A stretch of DNA of 64,000 nucleotides from Bacteroidota bacterium (GTDB lineage: Bacteria; Bacteroidota; Ignavibacteria; Palsa-1295). Positions within the stretch are counted from its first letter, which is position 1; the number at the start of each line of letters is the position of its first letter. Positions 37,735 to 47,627 of the stretch are shown here, piece by piece. A model generated the notes under the pieces. That model was not told the origin of the DNA. It did not search any database and was given only the letters and a program-made list of their open reading frames with translations. The position numbers were made by a program, and so were the translations under genes. The stretch covers positions 231,632-295,631 of the forward strand of contig JAJPIO010000014.1 in the NCBI GenBank assembly GCA_021324735.1, given 5' to 3'.

Positions 37735-40635
37735 TTAGAGCTTTACTTTTAGCTCTTCAAAGGCCTGCTCGCACTGAGCTTTTACCTGACCAAACTTCTC
37801 ATGAACTTCGGCCGGATTCGGTGTTCCAGCGCAGAGTTGCTCAATCGATTCGGCGAATCCTGCGGCGGTCGCCATTCCCATGAACTTGAGTTGCGGCTTC
37901 ATGGCGTGAACACGCCGCCGGGCACCATCGAAATCGTTTGCATCAAGAGCGCTTGCAACCGATTGCAAGTGTCCCGGAATACCATCCAAAAACATTTTTA
38001 TATACTTCTTGAGCTGCTCCTGATTGCCACCAGTGATTTCCTGGAGCGCCGAGAGATTGGTTACTGGTTCGCTTATCATACCATTCGTAGAGGCTGTGTG
38101 TGACCTGTCATTTGGTAACAGCGGTTCTGGCGATACAATCTCCGCAATCGTTGGCTCAACAACTGTCTTCGGCTTTCCCTTATAGTATTTACCAATTACC
38201 CGGAATAGCTCATCCTGCTTAAAAGGCTTCGGCACGTAGTCGTTCATGCCAGCGGCTAAGCAGCGATCGATCTCCGACTTGATGACGCTTGCGGTCAGCG
38301 CAACGATCGGCGTCTCCCGGCGTCCCCGTGGTAAATGGTTTCGAATATGTTTTGTGGCTTCGATACCATCCATCTCTGGCATTTGAACGTCCATGAGTAC
38401 AAGATCGAATGAGAATCGTTGCATGAGCGTGATAGCTTCAAGGCCATTCGAAGCGATCTCGATCGCCACTTCCGGGATCATATTGTGAAGCGTATCGGTA
38501 AGTACGATCTGATTATACTCATTATCTTCGACCAAGAGCACTTTTAGTCCTCGTAACGAAGCGGCATCGAGGTGCGTGGTTCGCTCGGGCTCGACCAGCA
38601 CTTCTTCGCTTGCTACTTCATACGGGATCAAGAAAGAGAACTCTGATCCTTTGCCGGGCTCACTGATAAGTTCAAGTGTTCCTCCTTGCAACTCTACCAA
38701 GGTTCTGGATATGGTAAGCCCCAGGCCAGTGCCACCATACTTACGCGACGTTTCTGTTTCCGCTTGCGAAAAAGAATCGAATACCGTTTTTTGTTTCTCC
38801 AGTGGAATTCCAATGCCGGTGTCCTGGACGGCAATTCGTACCAACATCATTCGGTCTCCGGCAATAGCGGCAGACATGAGCACGGTTACGGAACCATGTT
38901 CGGTAAGCTTTATAGCGTTGCTAAGCAGATTCATTACGATCTGACTTAACCGTGCAGGATCACCAATGACCACTCGTGGTACCGATTCTGAAACATTCTC
39001 ATTCAATGGGATGCCTTTCGCTTCCGCCTTAAAGCGGATCATATCCATCGCGTGCTCGATCACATCATGCAGCCGGAACGGAATATGCTCAAACTCCATC
39101 TTGCCTGCCTGCAGTTTGGAAAGATCGAGGATATCGTTGATCACTACAAGCAGGTTATCCGCAGAGGCCTGAATCGCTTCGAGGTATTCGCGCTGCTTTT
39201 CGGTAAGCGGTGTGTCCAGCAAAAGGGTCGTCATGCCGAGTACCGCATTCATCGGAGTGCGGATCTCATGGCTCATATTAGCGAGGAATTGATGTTCGAG
39301 GCGCTCGCTCGCCTCCGCACGCTCTTTTGCTGCAGCTAATTGAACGTTGATATGCTGCAGCTTACGTTCGCCACGATAGAGCAGGAGCGCTATAAGGCAC
39401 AAAACCACTGCAACGCCAATGATCGAATAATTGACCAGGCGCTGTTCCGCAATTTCTTCGTTTTGTGCCGCAATCTTTCGCTCATTCTTGCTCGATTGAT
39501 ATTTGGCATCCATATCCGCGAGGATACGGCTTTTATCGAGATTATACAGCGAGTCATGCAACGTGCTGCCTTTGTCAAGGAATTCGAAGGCTAGTTTATA
39601 GTTGCCCGTTGAAGCGTATGCTTTTGCAAGGCTTAAATATTGATCAACCAGGCCGCGTCTGGCTCCAATGCGCTCATCGATCGACTTGGCCAGATCGAGA
39701 TAATAAAACGCACTGTCATTTCGATGAAGACGAAGGAATAAATTTCCCAGCAATGCGTAGGCACCGGCTGTGTAAGTGGAGTTAAGCCCAACCTCCTGGT
39801 GCATGTACACGGAAGCTCTATAATAATAAAGCGTGCTATCCAATACTCCTTTTTTCTCGAACACGCTGCCTATGTTGCCCAGCACTCGGGCACGCTCGTA
39901 TCGTTCGCCGGCAAGCGCATAGCGGTCCGCACTGCTGCGGAAGTAGTACAGCGCACTGTCTTGTCGGGCATCGAATGAAACGGAGGCGATGGGTCCGTTA
40001 AAGCTGAGGCCAATATTGTTCTCGATCGCAGCAGTCATGCGAAGGTCGTGCGATCGCGATACGTTGGCGAGGGCTAGGTGAAGATACTTTAGTGCGTTCT
40101 CCGGCTCTTGCTGGTCGAGGTAAAGGCAGCCAATATTGTTGTAGACATCGCTAATGCCGGCCGTATCTCTGCGGTGCTGCGAAACGTCGAGCGCGGTCAA
40201 AAAATAATCGAGAGCCTCATCATAACTGCCTATTTCAAGATCATTCCACCCCAATTGATTGTAGGCGCGCGTAAGGAGATCCGAGTCTTTTAGTGACTGT
40301 GCTGCTTTTAGCGCATAATTGAGCCGAGCACGGGCGCTATCATATAGACCCGAATTCGAATAAAGCCGGGCAACAAAAAGATCATAGCGAGCCGTGCGCC
40401 GTCCATCATGAGCTTTAACGGCATAGTCTCTGGATTGCACCGCATAACTGAGTGCCGTTGCAGTGTCAGCATCCTCTAGCGCTGTCGCCAGCTTCAGAAG
40501 AATATCGCTTTTATCAGTATCTTCCGATGCGTACGCATAAGCGGCATGGAGACTATCGAAATAATGCTGGTCTTGTGCAGTAACGCGCACAGCCGTTGCC
40601 GCTAACAGTAGCAGCAGGACAATAAAGGACTTCAT
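37735..40635 (-). CDS. TPR hybrid histidine kinase (HisKA-HATPase-REC-HPt)
   Basis: 966 residues from ATG 40635 (MKSFIVLLLLLAATAVRVTAQ signal peptide; the frame extends nine codons upstream). Residues ~30-375 are TPR repeats, expected in the periplasm; one membrane span (NYSIIGVAVVLCLIALLLY) near 395-415. HisKA H-box FLANMSHEIRTP near 455-466, N-box LSQIVMNLLSNAIKLTEHG, G1 VQDTGIGI, G2 YGGTGLGLTIS. Receiver from ~693 with phospho-Asp in VLMDVQMPEMDG near 747 and KPF. C-terminal HPt with RRRVHAMKP His near 910. All phosphorelay residues are present, so signal may pass to the adjacent receiver protein. It follows that gene by 33 bp. Confidence 0.94.
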   Translation of the reverse strand: MKSFIVLLLLLAATAVRVTAQDQHYFDSLHAAYAYASEDTDKSDILLKLATALEDADTATALSYAVQSRDYAVKAHDGRRTARYDLFVARLYSNSGLYDSARARLNYALKAAQSLKDSDLLTRAYNQLGWNDLEIGSYDEALDYFLTALDVSQHRRDTAGISDVYNNIGCLYLDQQEPENALKYLHLALANVSRSHDLRMTAAIENNIGLSFNGPIASVSFDARQDSALYYFRSSADRYALAGERYERARVLGNIGSVFEKKGVLDSTLYYYRASVYMHQEVGLNSTYTAGAYALLGNLFLRLHRNDSAFYYLDLAKSIDERIGARRGLVDQYLSLAKAYASTGNYKLAFEFLDKGSTLHDSLYNLDKSRILADMDAKYQSSKNERKIAAQNEEIAEQRLVNYSIIGVAVVLCLIALLLYRGERKLQHINVQLAAAKERAEASERLEHQFLANMSHEIRTPMNAVLGMTTLLLDTPLTEKQREYLEAIQASADNLLVVINDILDLSKLQAGKMEFEHIPFRLHDVIEHAMDMIRFKAEAKGIPLNENVSESVPRVVIGDPARLSQIVMNLLSNAIKLTEHGSVTVLMSAAIAGDRMMLVRIAVQDTGIGIPLEKQKTVFDSFSQAETETSRKYGGTGLGLTISRTLVELQGGTLELISEPGKGSEFSFLIPYEVASEEVLVEPERTTHLDAASLRGLKVLLVEDNEYNQIVLTDTLHNMIPEVAIEIASNGLEAITLMQRFSFDLVLMDVQMPEMDGIEATKHIRNHLPRGRRETPIVALTASVIKSEIDRCLAAGMNDYVPKPFKQDELFRVIGKYYKGKPKTVVEPTIAEIVSPEPLLPNDRSHTASTNGMISEPVTNLSALQEITGGNQEQLKKYIKMFLDGIPGHLQSVASALDANDFDGARRRVHAMKPQLKFMGMATAAGFAESIEQLCAGTPNPAEVHEKFGQVKAQCEQAFEELKVKL

Positions 40636-40668
40636 CAGTTTTTTATACACGCATCGCTGCAATAGCGA

Positions 40669-41169
40669 TTAGTGCACTCGTAAATAGATCAGATAACCAA
40701 TTAACGCTAAAACGAGCACCCAGAAAAAGCTATTCATTCCTTTCTGGAAGCCGTGGGATTTTTTTAACGTGTGAAGGTTGGCAAGTTGGGTCAGCGCAAG
40801 TTCCAATTTATGAAACGCTGTTTCATTCTTTACGATGTAATCGTATGCACCGTACTTGATAGTGTTAGAAGCAACTTCGATCCGGTCTTGTCCCGTCAGG
40901 AAAATGACCGGAAGGTTGGGGTAGCGGCTCTTCAGCTTGGATAAAATTTGGATTCCGTTCATGGCATCGGCCTTGACGCTATCGAGCTGATAGTCCAAAA
41001 CGGCTACGTCCGGTTCGGAGGCAATCGCCGCCAGCGCATCCTCGCCGGTATTATAGGTCACGATATTCGAACCGGGAAATTTCTTCTCGATCGTGTCCCG
41101 GACCATCTCGCAAATGGTCGGGTCATCGTCAATGACAGCAACGTTCAGCTTGGTCTCCGCAGGGCTCAT
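40669..41169 (-). CDS. Membrane-tailed single-domain response regulator
   Basis: 166 residues from ATG 41169 (MSPAETKLNVAVIDDD); a 32-codon upstream extension of the frame is not family-like. Receiver domain ~8-125: acidic pocket VIDDDP, phospho-Asp in VAVLDYQLDS, Thr in VIFLTGQD, Lys in YIVKNE. Instead of a DNA-binding or enzymatic output domain, the C terminus holds a short helix and one hydrophobic span, FFWVLVLALIGYLIYLRVH, at the very end. It looks tail-anchored in the inner membrane facing the cytoplasm. It is first in an operon with the hybrid kinase, a natural phosphodonor through its HPt. Confidence 0.88.
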   Translation of the reverse strand: MSPAETKLNVAVIDDDPTICEMVRDTIEKKFPGSNIVTYNTGEDALAAIASEPDVAVLDYQLDSVKADAMNGIQILSKLKSRYPNLPVIFLTGQDRIEVASNTIKYGAYDYIVKNETAFHKLELALTQLANLHTLKKSHGFQKGMNSFFWVLVLALIGYLIYLRVH

Positions 41170-41281
41170 AGCCAAAAAAATATGTCCGGGAAGGGAAATA
41201 AGAAGGACTCTCGGGACATAGCTAACGGATTTCGTACAAGAGAAAGTTTTGAGCAATTCGCTCAATCCATCTAATTAGTGC

Positions 41282-41289
41282 TATATTTG
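41282..41289 (+). promoter_or_regulatory. Candidate -7 element (TATATTTG)
   Basis: TATATTTG ends six bases before the ATG at 41296, again close enough to suggest a leaderless or very short-leader mRNA. The -33 box is not clear. Confidence 0.35.
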
Positions 41290-41295
41290 AAGTGA

Positions 41296-42881
41296 ATGCC
41301 TGTTCCATCGCCCGACCGATCATCCATTAGTGTTCGTATTGGTGGCCTCCTTACTGCTGTCATTACGCTCGCTGTCGTTCTTATCGAACTCGTATTGCCC
41401 TTTAGCTGGGATAACTCCGTTTATCAGTCGATGGGGTGGGATCTCCATGTCTACGGTAAGATTCCGTTTCTTGGTAGCTGGGATGTCAATTTCCCGGGGA
41501 TAGTCTATTTGCACGCGTTGGTCATCGCATTATTGGGCAGGAGTGACATTGCATTCCGATCGTTCGATGTAATTGTACAAGTTCTCACGGCGTGGTGTTT
41601 CTACCGTTTGCTCGTTAGGTGGTTCCGTCCCTCATTTGCGCTCGTGAGCGCAGTGCTCTATGAATTACTCTATGTCTCCCTAACCTGGAGTGTAGCCGGA
41701 CAGCGAGATGCCTTCGTGCCGCTCTTGCTATTTTCAGGATTGATCCTTTTTTATAAGGCTCTGGATACCAGCGGGCGGAATGGATTCCGATTCTTCACTG
41801 CAGGGTTTTTAATCTCATTAACCTTTCTAATTCGGCCAACCTACTTACTGCTTCCGGTTGCCGTTGTACTCGCTTATGCATTTACATACAGGATAGATAA
41901 ACGCATCATCTACTTTAACTTCGGATTATTAGCATCTTTCCTTCTGCTCCTTTTGCCCTACACCCTCCACAGCAATGGTCTTCGAGATTTCTGGCGCTTC
42001 GCCATTCAATTCAATCTCGATCTCTATTCTCCGGTTACCCGGTCGCTCGGGGTATTCTTCTTCGCATTGCAATCATCCGGAGTTGTTGCATTTAGCTATA
42101 CTCTCTTAGGCCTTATTGCCGTTCTCATCACCCATTATCGAAAGCCATATAAGTCCCCAGTCGAGACTCGGGCGTTTTCGAAATTCGATAAGCTACTCTA
42201 TCTCTTCCTCATCCTTAGTTCACTCATTTCCATCTTCTTTCTACGCACCTTCCAGGCGGACCACTACCTGCTTCTCCTGGCGCTCCTTAGTCCGCTGATG
42301 GCCTTCGGAATTCTGGCTCCCATGATGGTCATCCCTCGAAAGCTCGATATTGTAGTTACGGCGTTCTTGCTGCTTTACGTTGCTTACAGGCTCTATCCAC
42401 GGGATCTTGTAAAGACTTACATCGCTGGTACCCGGACATCTGGCGCGCTCGGCTACGTCTATCGCGCGGTCGATAACGATAGCCTCTGCGGCTACGAAGC
42501 GGAGGCCGAAGCAGTAAACTACCTTAAGGCCGCTGACTCCACTCGAGAACCGGTGGAGGTCATTTGCTACAACCGGCCCTACCTGCGCGTAAAAGCTGGC
42601 CTCGAATCGGCCACGCGCTTCAGCGAGCTGCTTCCACTCGCGATGAAAACTCGCCAGGGGATTACACCAATTACCAACTGGAATGGCGGCGAGAATTCGC
42701 AGATCGCCTCCGAGCCGCGCGCCCTCGCTTCATCATCGTGGCCGATAACGGATTCCACATCTACGTACCCGAAAGCCCCTACGACGCCGCAATGCAGATC
42801 CACGGCGTTGCACAGCTTCTCAACTCCAACTACCGAAAGGATACCGTCATTCGAGGCTTCACCTTCTATAAACGGGACTAA
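41296..42881 (+). pseudogene. GT39/GT-C-like membrane glycosyltransferase gene with a frameshift
   Basis: The first ~454 codons encode a polytopic membrane protein with about 11 spans. Its first loop WDNSVYQSMGWDLHVYGKIP..SWDVNFPG is like ArnT/dolichyl-mannosyltransferase-type enzymes. At the GGGG run 42657-42660 the frame goes wrong: reading on in the same frame gives a low-complexity tail antisense to atpD. Moving to the -1 frame, the peptide continues GDYTNYQLEWRREFADRL, RFIIVADNGFHIYVPESPY and ends at a stop at 42881, a natural soluble C-terminal domain. One extra G would restore one ORF of about 528 codons. Either a true mutation, a sequence/assembly error at a homopolymer, or programmed -1 slippage. 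A terminator follows at 42932. Confidence 0.75.
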
Positions 42882-42931
42882 ATTCCTTGCGGACCGACTC
42901 TGCACAATGTTTTTCCATGCCCATAAAGCCG

Positions 42932-42966
42932 AAAGAGTTGGAAAGCTAAGCCTTCCAACTCTTTTT
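42932..42966. terminator. Bidirectional intrinsic terminator
   Basis: A perfect 12-bp stem (42932-42943 with 42953-42964, AAAGAGTTGGAA and its complement) with a 9-nt loop, T-tract on the right and A-tract on the left. It serves both the convergent glycosyltransferase gene (stop 42881) and atpD (stop 42989). Confidence 0.92.
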
Positions 42967-42988
42967 AATTTCGGTCTTAGCAAAATGT

Positions 42989-44778
<1,790 letters not shown>

Positions 44779-45145
44779 ATGAGGGTTGCCGGATTGGCTA
44801 AGGGCAGCTATATAAACGATGTGCGCCGCGAACAGAAGTGTTATAGCCCGGCCCGTCTCAGACGGGTAACGATACGCACCATCATTGGAGAGCCTACGGA
44901 CACGAGTACATCTTACGTGGAAAGATAAAATTTGACCATGCGTATGGGCAGCAGGCGATTCACCAGGTTAACCAATGCGTTCAGTAAGAAGCGCGTTCAG
45001 TAAGAAGCTCGGTAACTTGGCCGCCGCAGTTAACTTGCACTTTTACAATTACAACTTCATGCGTGTGCATTCGGCACATGGATGCACTCCCGCCTACGCT
45101 CACGGCATTACCGATCGTCGTGTGTGGGCTGGGAGCCGATTCTGA
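44779..45145 (+). pseudogene. IS1-family transposase relic (C-terminal part)
   Basis: Translation in one frame gives segments that match the C-terminal third of IS1-type transposases: CYSPARL, then GEPTDTSTSYVER, a TAA stop (44926-44928) exactly where the family has Gln (VERQN), then NLTMRMGSRRFTRLTNAFSKK. A 16-bp tandem duplication at 44977-45008 then shifts the frame; after it the homology resumes as LGNLAAAVNLHFYNYNF, MRVHSAHGCTPAYAHGITDR and RVWAGSRF before a stop at 45143-45145. So there is one nonsense change and one frameshift, and the N-terminal two thirds are missing or unrecognisable. The gene is dead. It marks past insertion at the edge of the accessory region. Confidence 0.85.
44977..45008 (+). 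repeat. 16-bp tandem duplication inside the transposase relic
   Basis: GCGTTCAGTAAGAAGC occurs twice back to back (44977-44992 and 44993-45008). Removing one copy restores the continuous TNAFSKKLGNL reading of the transposase, so the duplication came after insertion and disrupted the frame. Confidence 0.95.
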
Positions 45146-45156
45146 AAGGAATCTGA

Positions 45157-45170
45157 GGGGCGAAAGCCCC
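45157..45170. repeat. Short intergenic palindrome GGGGC-GAAA-GCCCC
   Basis: Perfect 5-bp arms with a GNRA-type loop, flanked by GA and TAC, 30 bp after the aspartic protease gene's stop. Same style as the palindrome at 14358-14375; could also help end the minus-strand transcript, but lacks a T-tract. Confidence 0.45.
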
Positions 45171-45199
45171 TACATTTAGCGCACGGGCTTCGGTGGATG

Positions 45200-45727
45200 T
45201 TAAATCGGCTTTCCGGCCATCCTTCCACCGTAGCCTGCTTTTAGATAGTCAATTGCTTGTATGCTTGGCATCCGAAACGAAAACACAGTTTGGCCCCCAA
45301 CATGCGTTAAGGATACATCGCCAAGGGTCATTATATCCATTCCAATCAGTATCTCGAACGCTCCATGCGTAATGGTGCCTTCGACTACTCGCACTCCTTG
45401 GACGGCGATCCTGTTTGGTAGGAATAGATCAACAAGATAGACGTTCTTTAACTTATCTCCGGCTCCATGCACGCCAAAAACCTTAGCAAAAGTAAAAGGC
45501 TGTAGGCCGAGCTTTTTTGCTGTGGCCTCGTTAATTACAGAGCATTCCGCACCAGTATCCCACAGCGCAAGGGTCATTTCCGAAGGCGCGATGCCACCGG
45601 CTACTATGTTTGTGGGCTGAGGAAGCGATACTCCGATTTCCGTAACGATTGCCGAAAGTGTACCATTGGCACGAATGGTAAACGCATGGTAGTCCGGAAT
45701 ATTTTTAATTGGCTTGAACGCTCGCAA
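45200..45727 (-). CDS. Retropepsin-like (clan AA) aspartic protease family protein
   Basis: 175 residues. The motif ALWDTGAECSVINEATAKKLGL near residues 55-75 is the D-T-G-A flap-and-active-site signature of retroviral-type aspartyl proteases, followed by hydrophobic strands VYLVDLFLPNRIAV and ILIGMDIMTLGDVSL (the I-L-I-G-x-D second conserved strand). These proteins act as homodimers, each giving one Asp. No signal peptide, so probably cytosolic. The gene lies 5 bp downstream of a small ORF on the same strand, a pair seen in many bacteria. Targets unknown. Confidence 0.85.
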   Translation of the reverse strand: MRAFKPIKNIPDYHAFTIRANGTLSAIVTEIGVSLPQPTNIVAGGIAPSEMTLALWDTGAECSVINEATAKKLGLQPFTFAKVFGVHGAGDKLKNVYLVDLFLPNRIAVQGVRVVEGTITHGAFEILIGMDIMTLGDVSLTHVGGQTVFSFRMPSIQAIDYLKAGYGGRMAGKPI

Positions 45728-45732
45728 GGAAA

Positions 45733-45984
45733 CTACGCGAAAGATACCCGACCAGTATGAAAGACCTTGGTATAGTGCTCACTTCCCTCCACGCATCGTT
45801 CGATTAAGAACGTACCTACCGCATACTTTTGTATCGCATCGTGGTAAGCCGCAACTTCGGAAGGATAGAATCCGATGATGTTATCACCTACAATAAGGAC
45901 GAACTCGCCCTTATGTGTACGGGCGAGTTCACTCTGCTTAGAGAGATAAAATTCGAACTCCGATTTCAGGGGTGAGGTGGCCAT
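45733..45984 (-). CDS. Small conserved protein (DUF5678-like), partner of the clan-AA protease
   Basis: 83 residues. FEFYLSKQSELARTHKGEFVLIVGDNIIGFYPSEVAAYHDAIQKYAVGTFLIERCVEG resembles a widespread family of small proteins whose members read 'F..YL..QDELV..Y.GKF.VI....V.G.Y.S...A...A...Y..GTFLIQ.C.PG'. No enzymatic residues are obvious; a beta-alpha-beta fold is likely. It directly precedes the aspartic protease gene (5 bp), and such small ORFs commonly travel with clan-AA proteases, so they may be a regulator/protease or toxin/antitoxin-like pair. Confidence 0.75.
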   Translation of the reverse strand: MATSPLKSEFEFYLSKQSELARTHKGEFVLIVGDNIIGFYPSEVAAYHDAIQKYAVGTFLIERCVEGSEHYTKVFHTGRVSFA

Positions 45985-46086
45985 TTCACGTGTGAACAGG
46001 CAGCGCTCGTTGCGTCGTTCCCAGTACCCCCACTTTACACCACGTTAGCGCCGAACGACCCTCCAACCTCAGCCGTTCCGTAGGAC

Positions 46087-46449
46087 ATGGCAAATCCCCG
46101 TCTTACTGAGAGCGAGCGTATGAAAGCAGATTCGCTCGTGAGAGAGATTGAAAAACGTATCCACCTGCTATCAAAAGGCGTGCAACGGCGAAAGTTCGCA
46201 TATCGCCGACGAGTTACACGCCTGTTGATACAAATTGAGAAGGGCACTCCCGCTCAGCGAGGTAAGCTCAGAGCGAAGTTACGCGAGAAACAGCACGACC
46301 TATGCGCTGTTACACCAACACATCGCCTGAAATCGGAAGTTGAACTGCATCGGCTGGACGCAATACGTGGCTACACGATTAAAAACACGCGATTAGTTTG
46401 CCGTGCTTGTCACCGTAAATTCCACGCCAGCCATAAATTTAGTTTGTAA
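46087..46449 (+). CDS. HNH-like small protein
   Basis: 120 residues, very basic. A helical N-terminal half (ERMKADSLVREIEKRIHLL, RRKFAYRRRVTRLLIQIEKG) precedes a compact domain with LREKQHDLCAVT, a His in ELHRLDAIRGYT, and NTRLVCRACHRKFHASH. The order Cys ... His-Arg ... Asn ... Cys-x2-Cys-His resembles HNH/treble-clef nucleases that write 'N..LVC..CH..KH'. DNA cleavage is plausible but unproven. It is the first of a row of same-strand small genes. Confidence 0.55.
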   Translation: MANPRLTESERMKADSLVREIEKRIHLLSKGVQRRKFAYRRRVTRLLIQIEKGTPAQRGKLRAKLREKQHDLCAVTPTHRLKSEVELHRLDAIRGYTIKNTRLVCRACHRKFHASHKFSL

Positions 46450-46463
46450 GTATAAAAACCACA

Positions 46464-46501
46464 AACCCCGTCTCAACAGACGTTCATATTAGGACACGAC
46501 C
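46464..46501 (+). repeat. 38-bp intergenic repeat, copy 1
   Basis: AACCC, then GTCTCAACAGAC and CGTTCATATTAGGACAC, then ACC. A near-identical copy lies at 47526-47563. The GTCT-CAAC-AGAC segment can fold into a 4-bp stem. It lies 15 bp after the HNH-like gene. Confidence 0.8.
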
Positions 46502-46521
46502 CAACCGTCAACGGTACTGAG

Positions 46522-46656
46522 ATGAAGCTACTGCAAGCGATTCATCTTGCTTACGGCACCTACCTTGAGAATCTCCAGATGGATTCTCTTATGGACACGA
46601 TGAGCGCGGGGTTCTGGTCAAGTCTGAAACGCGAAACGAACCTGACTGTTTCTTAG
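46522..46656 (+). CDS. Possible 44-residue protein
   Basis: ATG 46522 opens a frame MKLLQAIHLAYGTYLENLQ... ending ETNLTVS at 46656, three bases before the next ATG. It has a plausible amphipathic composition and lies between the 38-bp repeat and the next small gene, but there is no clear ribosome-binding site and no recognisable family. Kept as a low-confidence gene. Confidence 0.3.
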   Translation: MKLLQAIHLAYGTYLENLQMDSLMDTMSAGFWSSLKRETNLTVS

Positions 46657-46659
46657 AAC

Positions 46660-46881
46660 ATGTTCTACATCCTCGCTATCCTGGTCCTCTTCCTTTTTGC
46701 GCCAATTATCTATGCAAGGAAGCACGAGGAGCCCGACGACGAACACTCGAAGGTCGTTCTTCAGGCTGAGCCTTCACACGAGGGAGTCAGAACCGAGGCG
46801 CTGCCTCCACAAGCCACGACGCTACCTGGCGGTCCCGGAATAGCGACCACCGGAATTGGCGTTAGACCTATCGCTGGCTAA
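46660..46881 (+). CDS. Small single-span membrane protein
   Basis: 73 residues. One N-terminal membrane span (MFYILAILVLFLFAPIIYARK) followed by a charged, then Pro/Gly/Thr-rich tail with no recognised domain. Basic residues after the span place the tail in the cytoplasm. Function unknown. It starts 3 bp after the 44-residue frame, 49 bp before the next gene's ATG. Confidence 0.5.
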   Translation: MFYILAILVLFLFAPIIYARKHEEPDDEHSKVVLQAEPSHEGVRTEALPPQATTLPGGPGIATTGIGVRPIAG

Positions 46882-46930
46882 GGAACGCAATCTCGGATAG
46901 TGGGTCAATTTGAATTCGTCCTTATACTCT

Positions 46931-47527
46931 ATGCTTCTGGTCTGTTCATTCGTGAATTGGTGTGACTTAAAGCCCGGCGATCAGGCAACGTGGATTGGTG
47001 CCGCGGTTACTTTCCTTTACTTCTTAGTTACGATCCGCATTTGGATCGTGGCGAAGAAGACGCTGAAGCATGCGATAGAAGCTCAAGGCGAATCTACAAA
47101 GCTGTTCGCACTCCTAAATACCGCATGGATCGATGTTACCGGGGTGGGTTATTATCGAAAGACGGAGCAAGACTATCGGCGGTGGCTGAGCGTATCGTAT
47201 ATGAACTTTGGCAACGTTCCGGCTACCATAATCTCAAGCAAGGTAGAGTTTCGAGTTGGAGGTGATCTTATTAAGCAAACCGAAGAGAACCCAATCGAAT
47301 CACCACTCATCCCGAAGCATGAGAAGACAACCGTGCCATTGTCTCTCGAAAATGAAGAGCTAAGGAAATTATGGGAAACACAAGCCACCCTGACGCTCGA
47401 TATCGAAATAGTTTACAAGGGCGTCGGTGAAGTGCTTACCGCGTATTCACGTCACACAACGTTTGATGCCACAAAGGACCAATTCATAGATAACCCTAAA
47501 CCAAAAGCTAACGATCAAAGAGTATAA
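46931..47527 (+). CDS. Membrane-anchored protein of unknown function
   Basis: 198 residues from ATG 46931 (a TTG at 46910 adds seven). Two hydrophobic segments near the N terminus (MLLVCSFVNWC; WIGAAVTFLYFLVTIRIWIVA) and then a ~150-residue beta-rich cytoplasmic domain (FALLNTAWIDVTGVGYYRKTE, NFGNVPATIISSKVEFRVGG). This resembles the single-span proteins with an Ig-like/transthyretin-like domain often found in accessory islands, but I cannot name a family. Its TAA overlaps the second copy of the 38-bp repeat. Confidence 0.6.
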   Translation: MLLVCSFVNWCDLKPGDQATWIGAAVTFLYFLVTIRIWIVAKKTLKHAIEAQGESTKLFALLNTAWIDVTGVGYYRKTEQDYRRWLSVSYMNFGNVPATIISSKVEFRVGGDLIKQTEENPIESPLIPKHEKTTVPLSLENEELRKLWETQATLTLDIEIVYKGVGEVLTAYSRHTTFDATKDQFIDNPKPKANDQRV

Positions 47528-47563
47528 CCCTAGTCTCAACGGGCGTTCATATTAGGACACTAC
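47526..47563 (+). repeat. 38-bp intergenic repeat, copy 2
   Basis: AACCC, then GTCTCAACGGGC and CGTTCATATTAGGACAC, then ACC. Differs from copy 1 by a one-base indel and a few substitutions; the stem positions changed AGAC to GGGC, which keeps pairing with GTCT through G-U pairs. Overlaps the stop codon of the 198-residue protein gene. Confidence 0.8.
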
Positions 47564-47627
47564 CGGAGCGTCGGATGAACCGCTTTCCTAAAAGGTGCTT
47601 TACATAGATACATCAGTCCCATCTTGT

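Noticed and set aside
46464..47563. Integron attC sites
   Set aside because: The expected GTTRRRY/RYYYAAC core pairs are not present in the 38-bp repeats, and no integrase gene is in the window.
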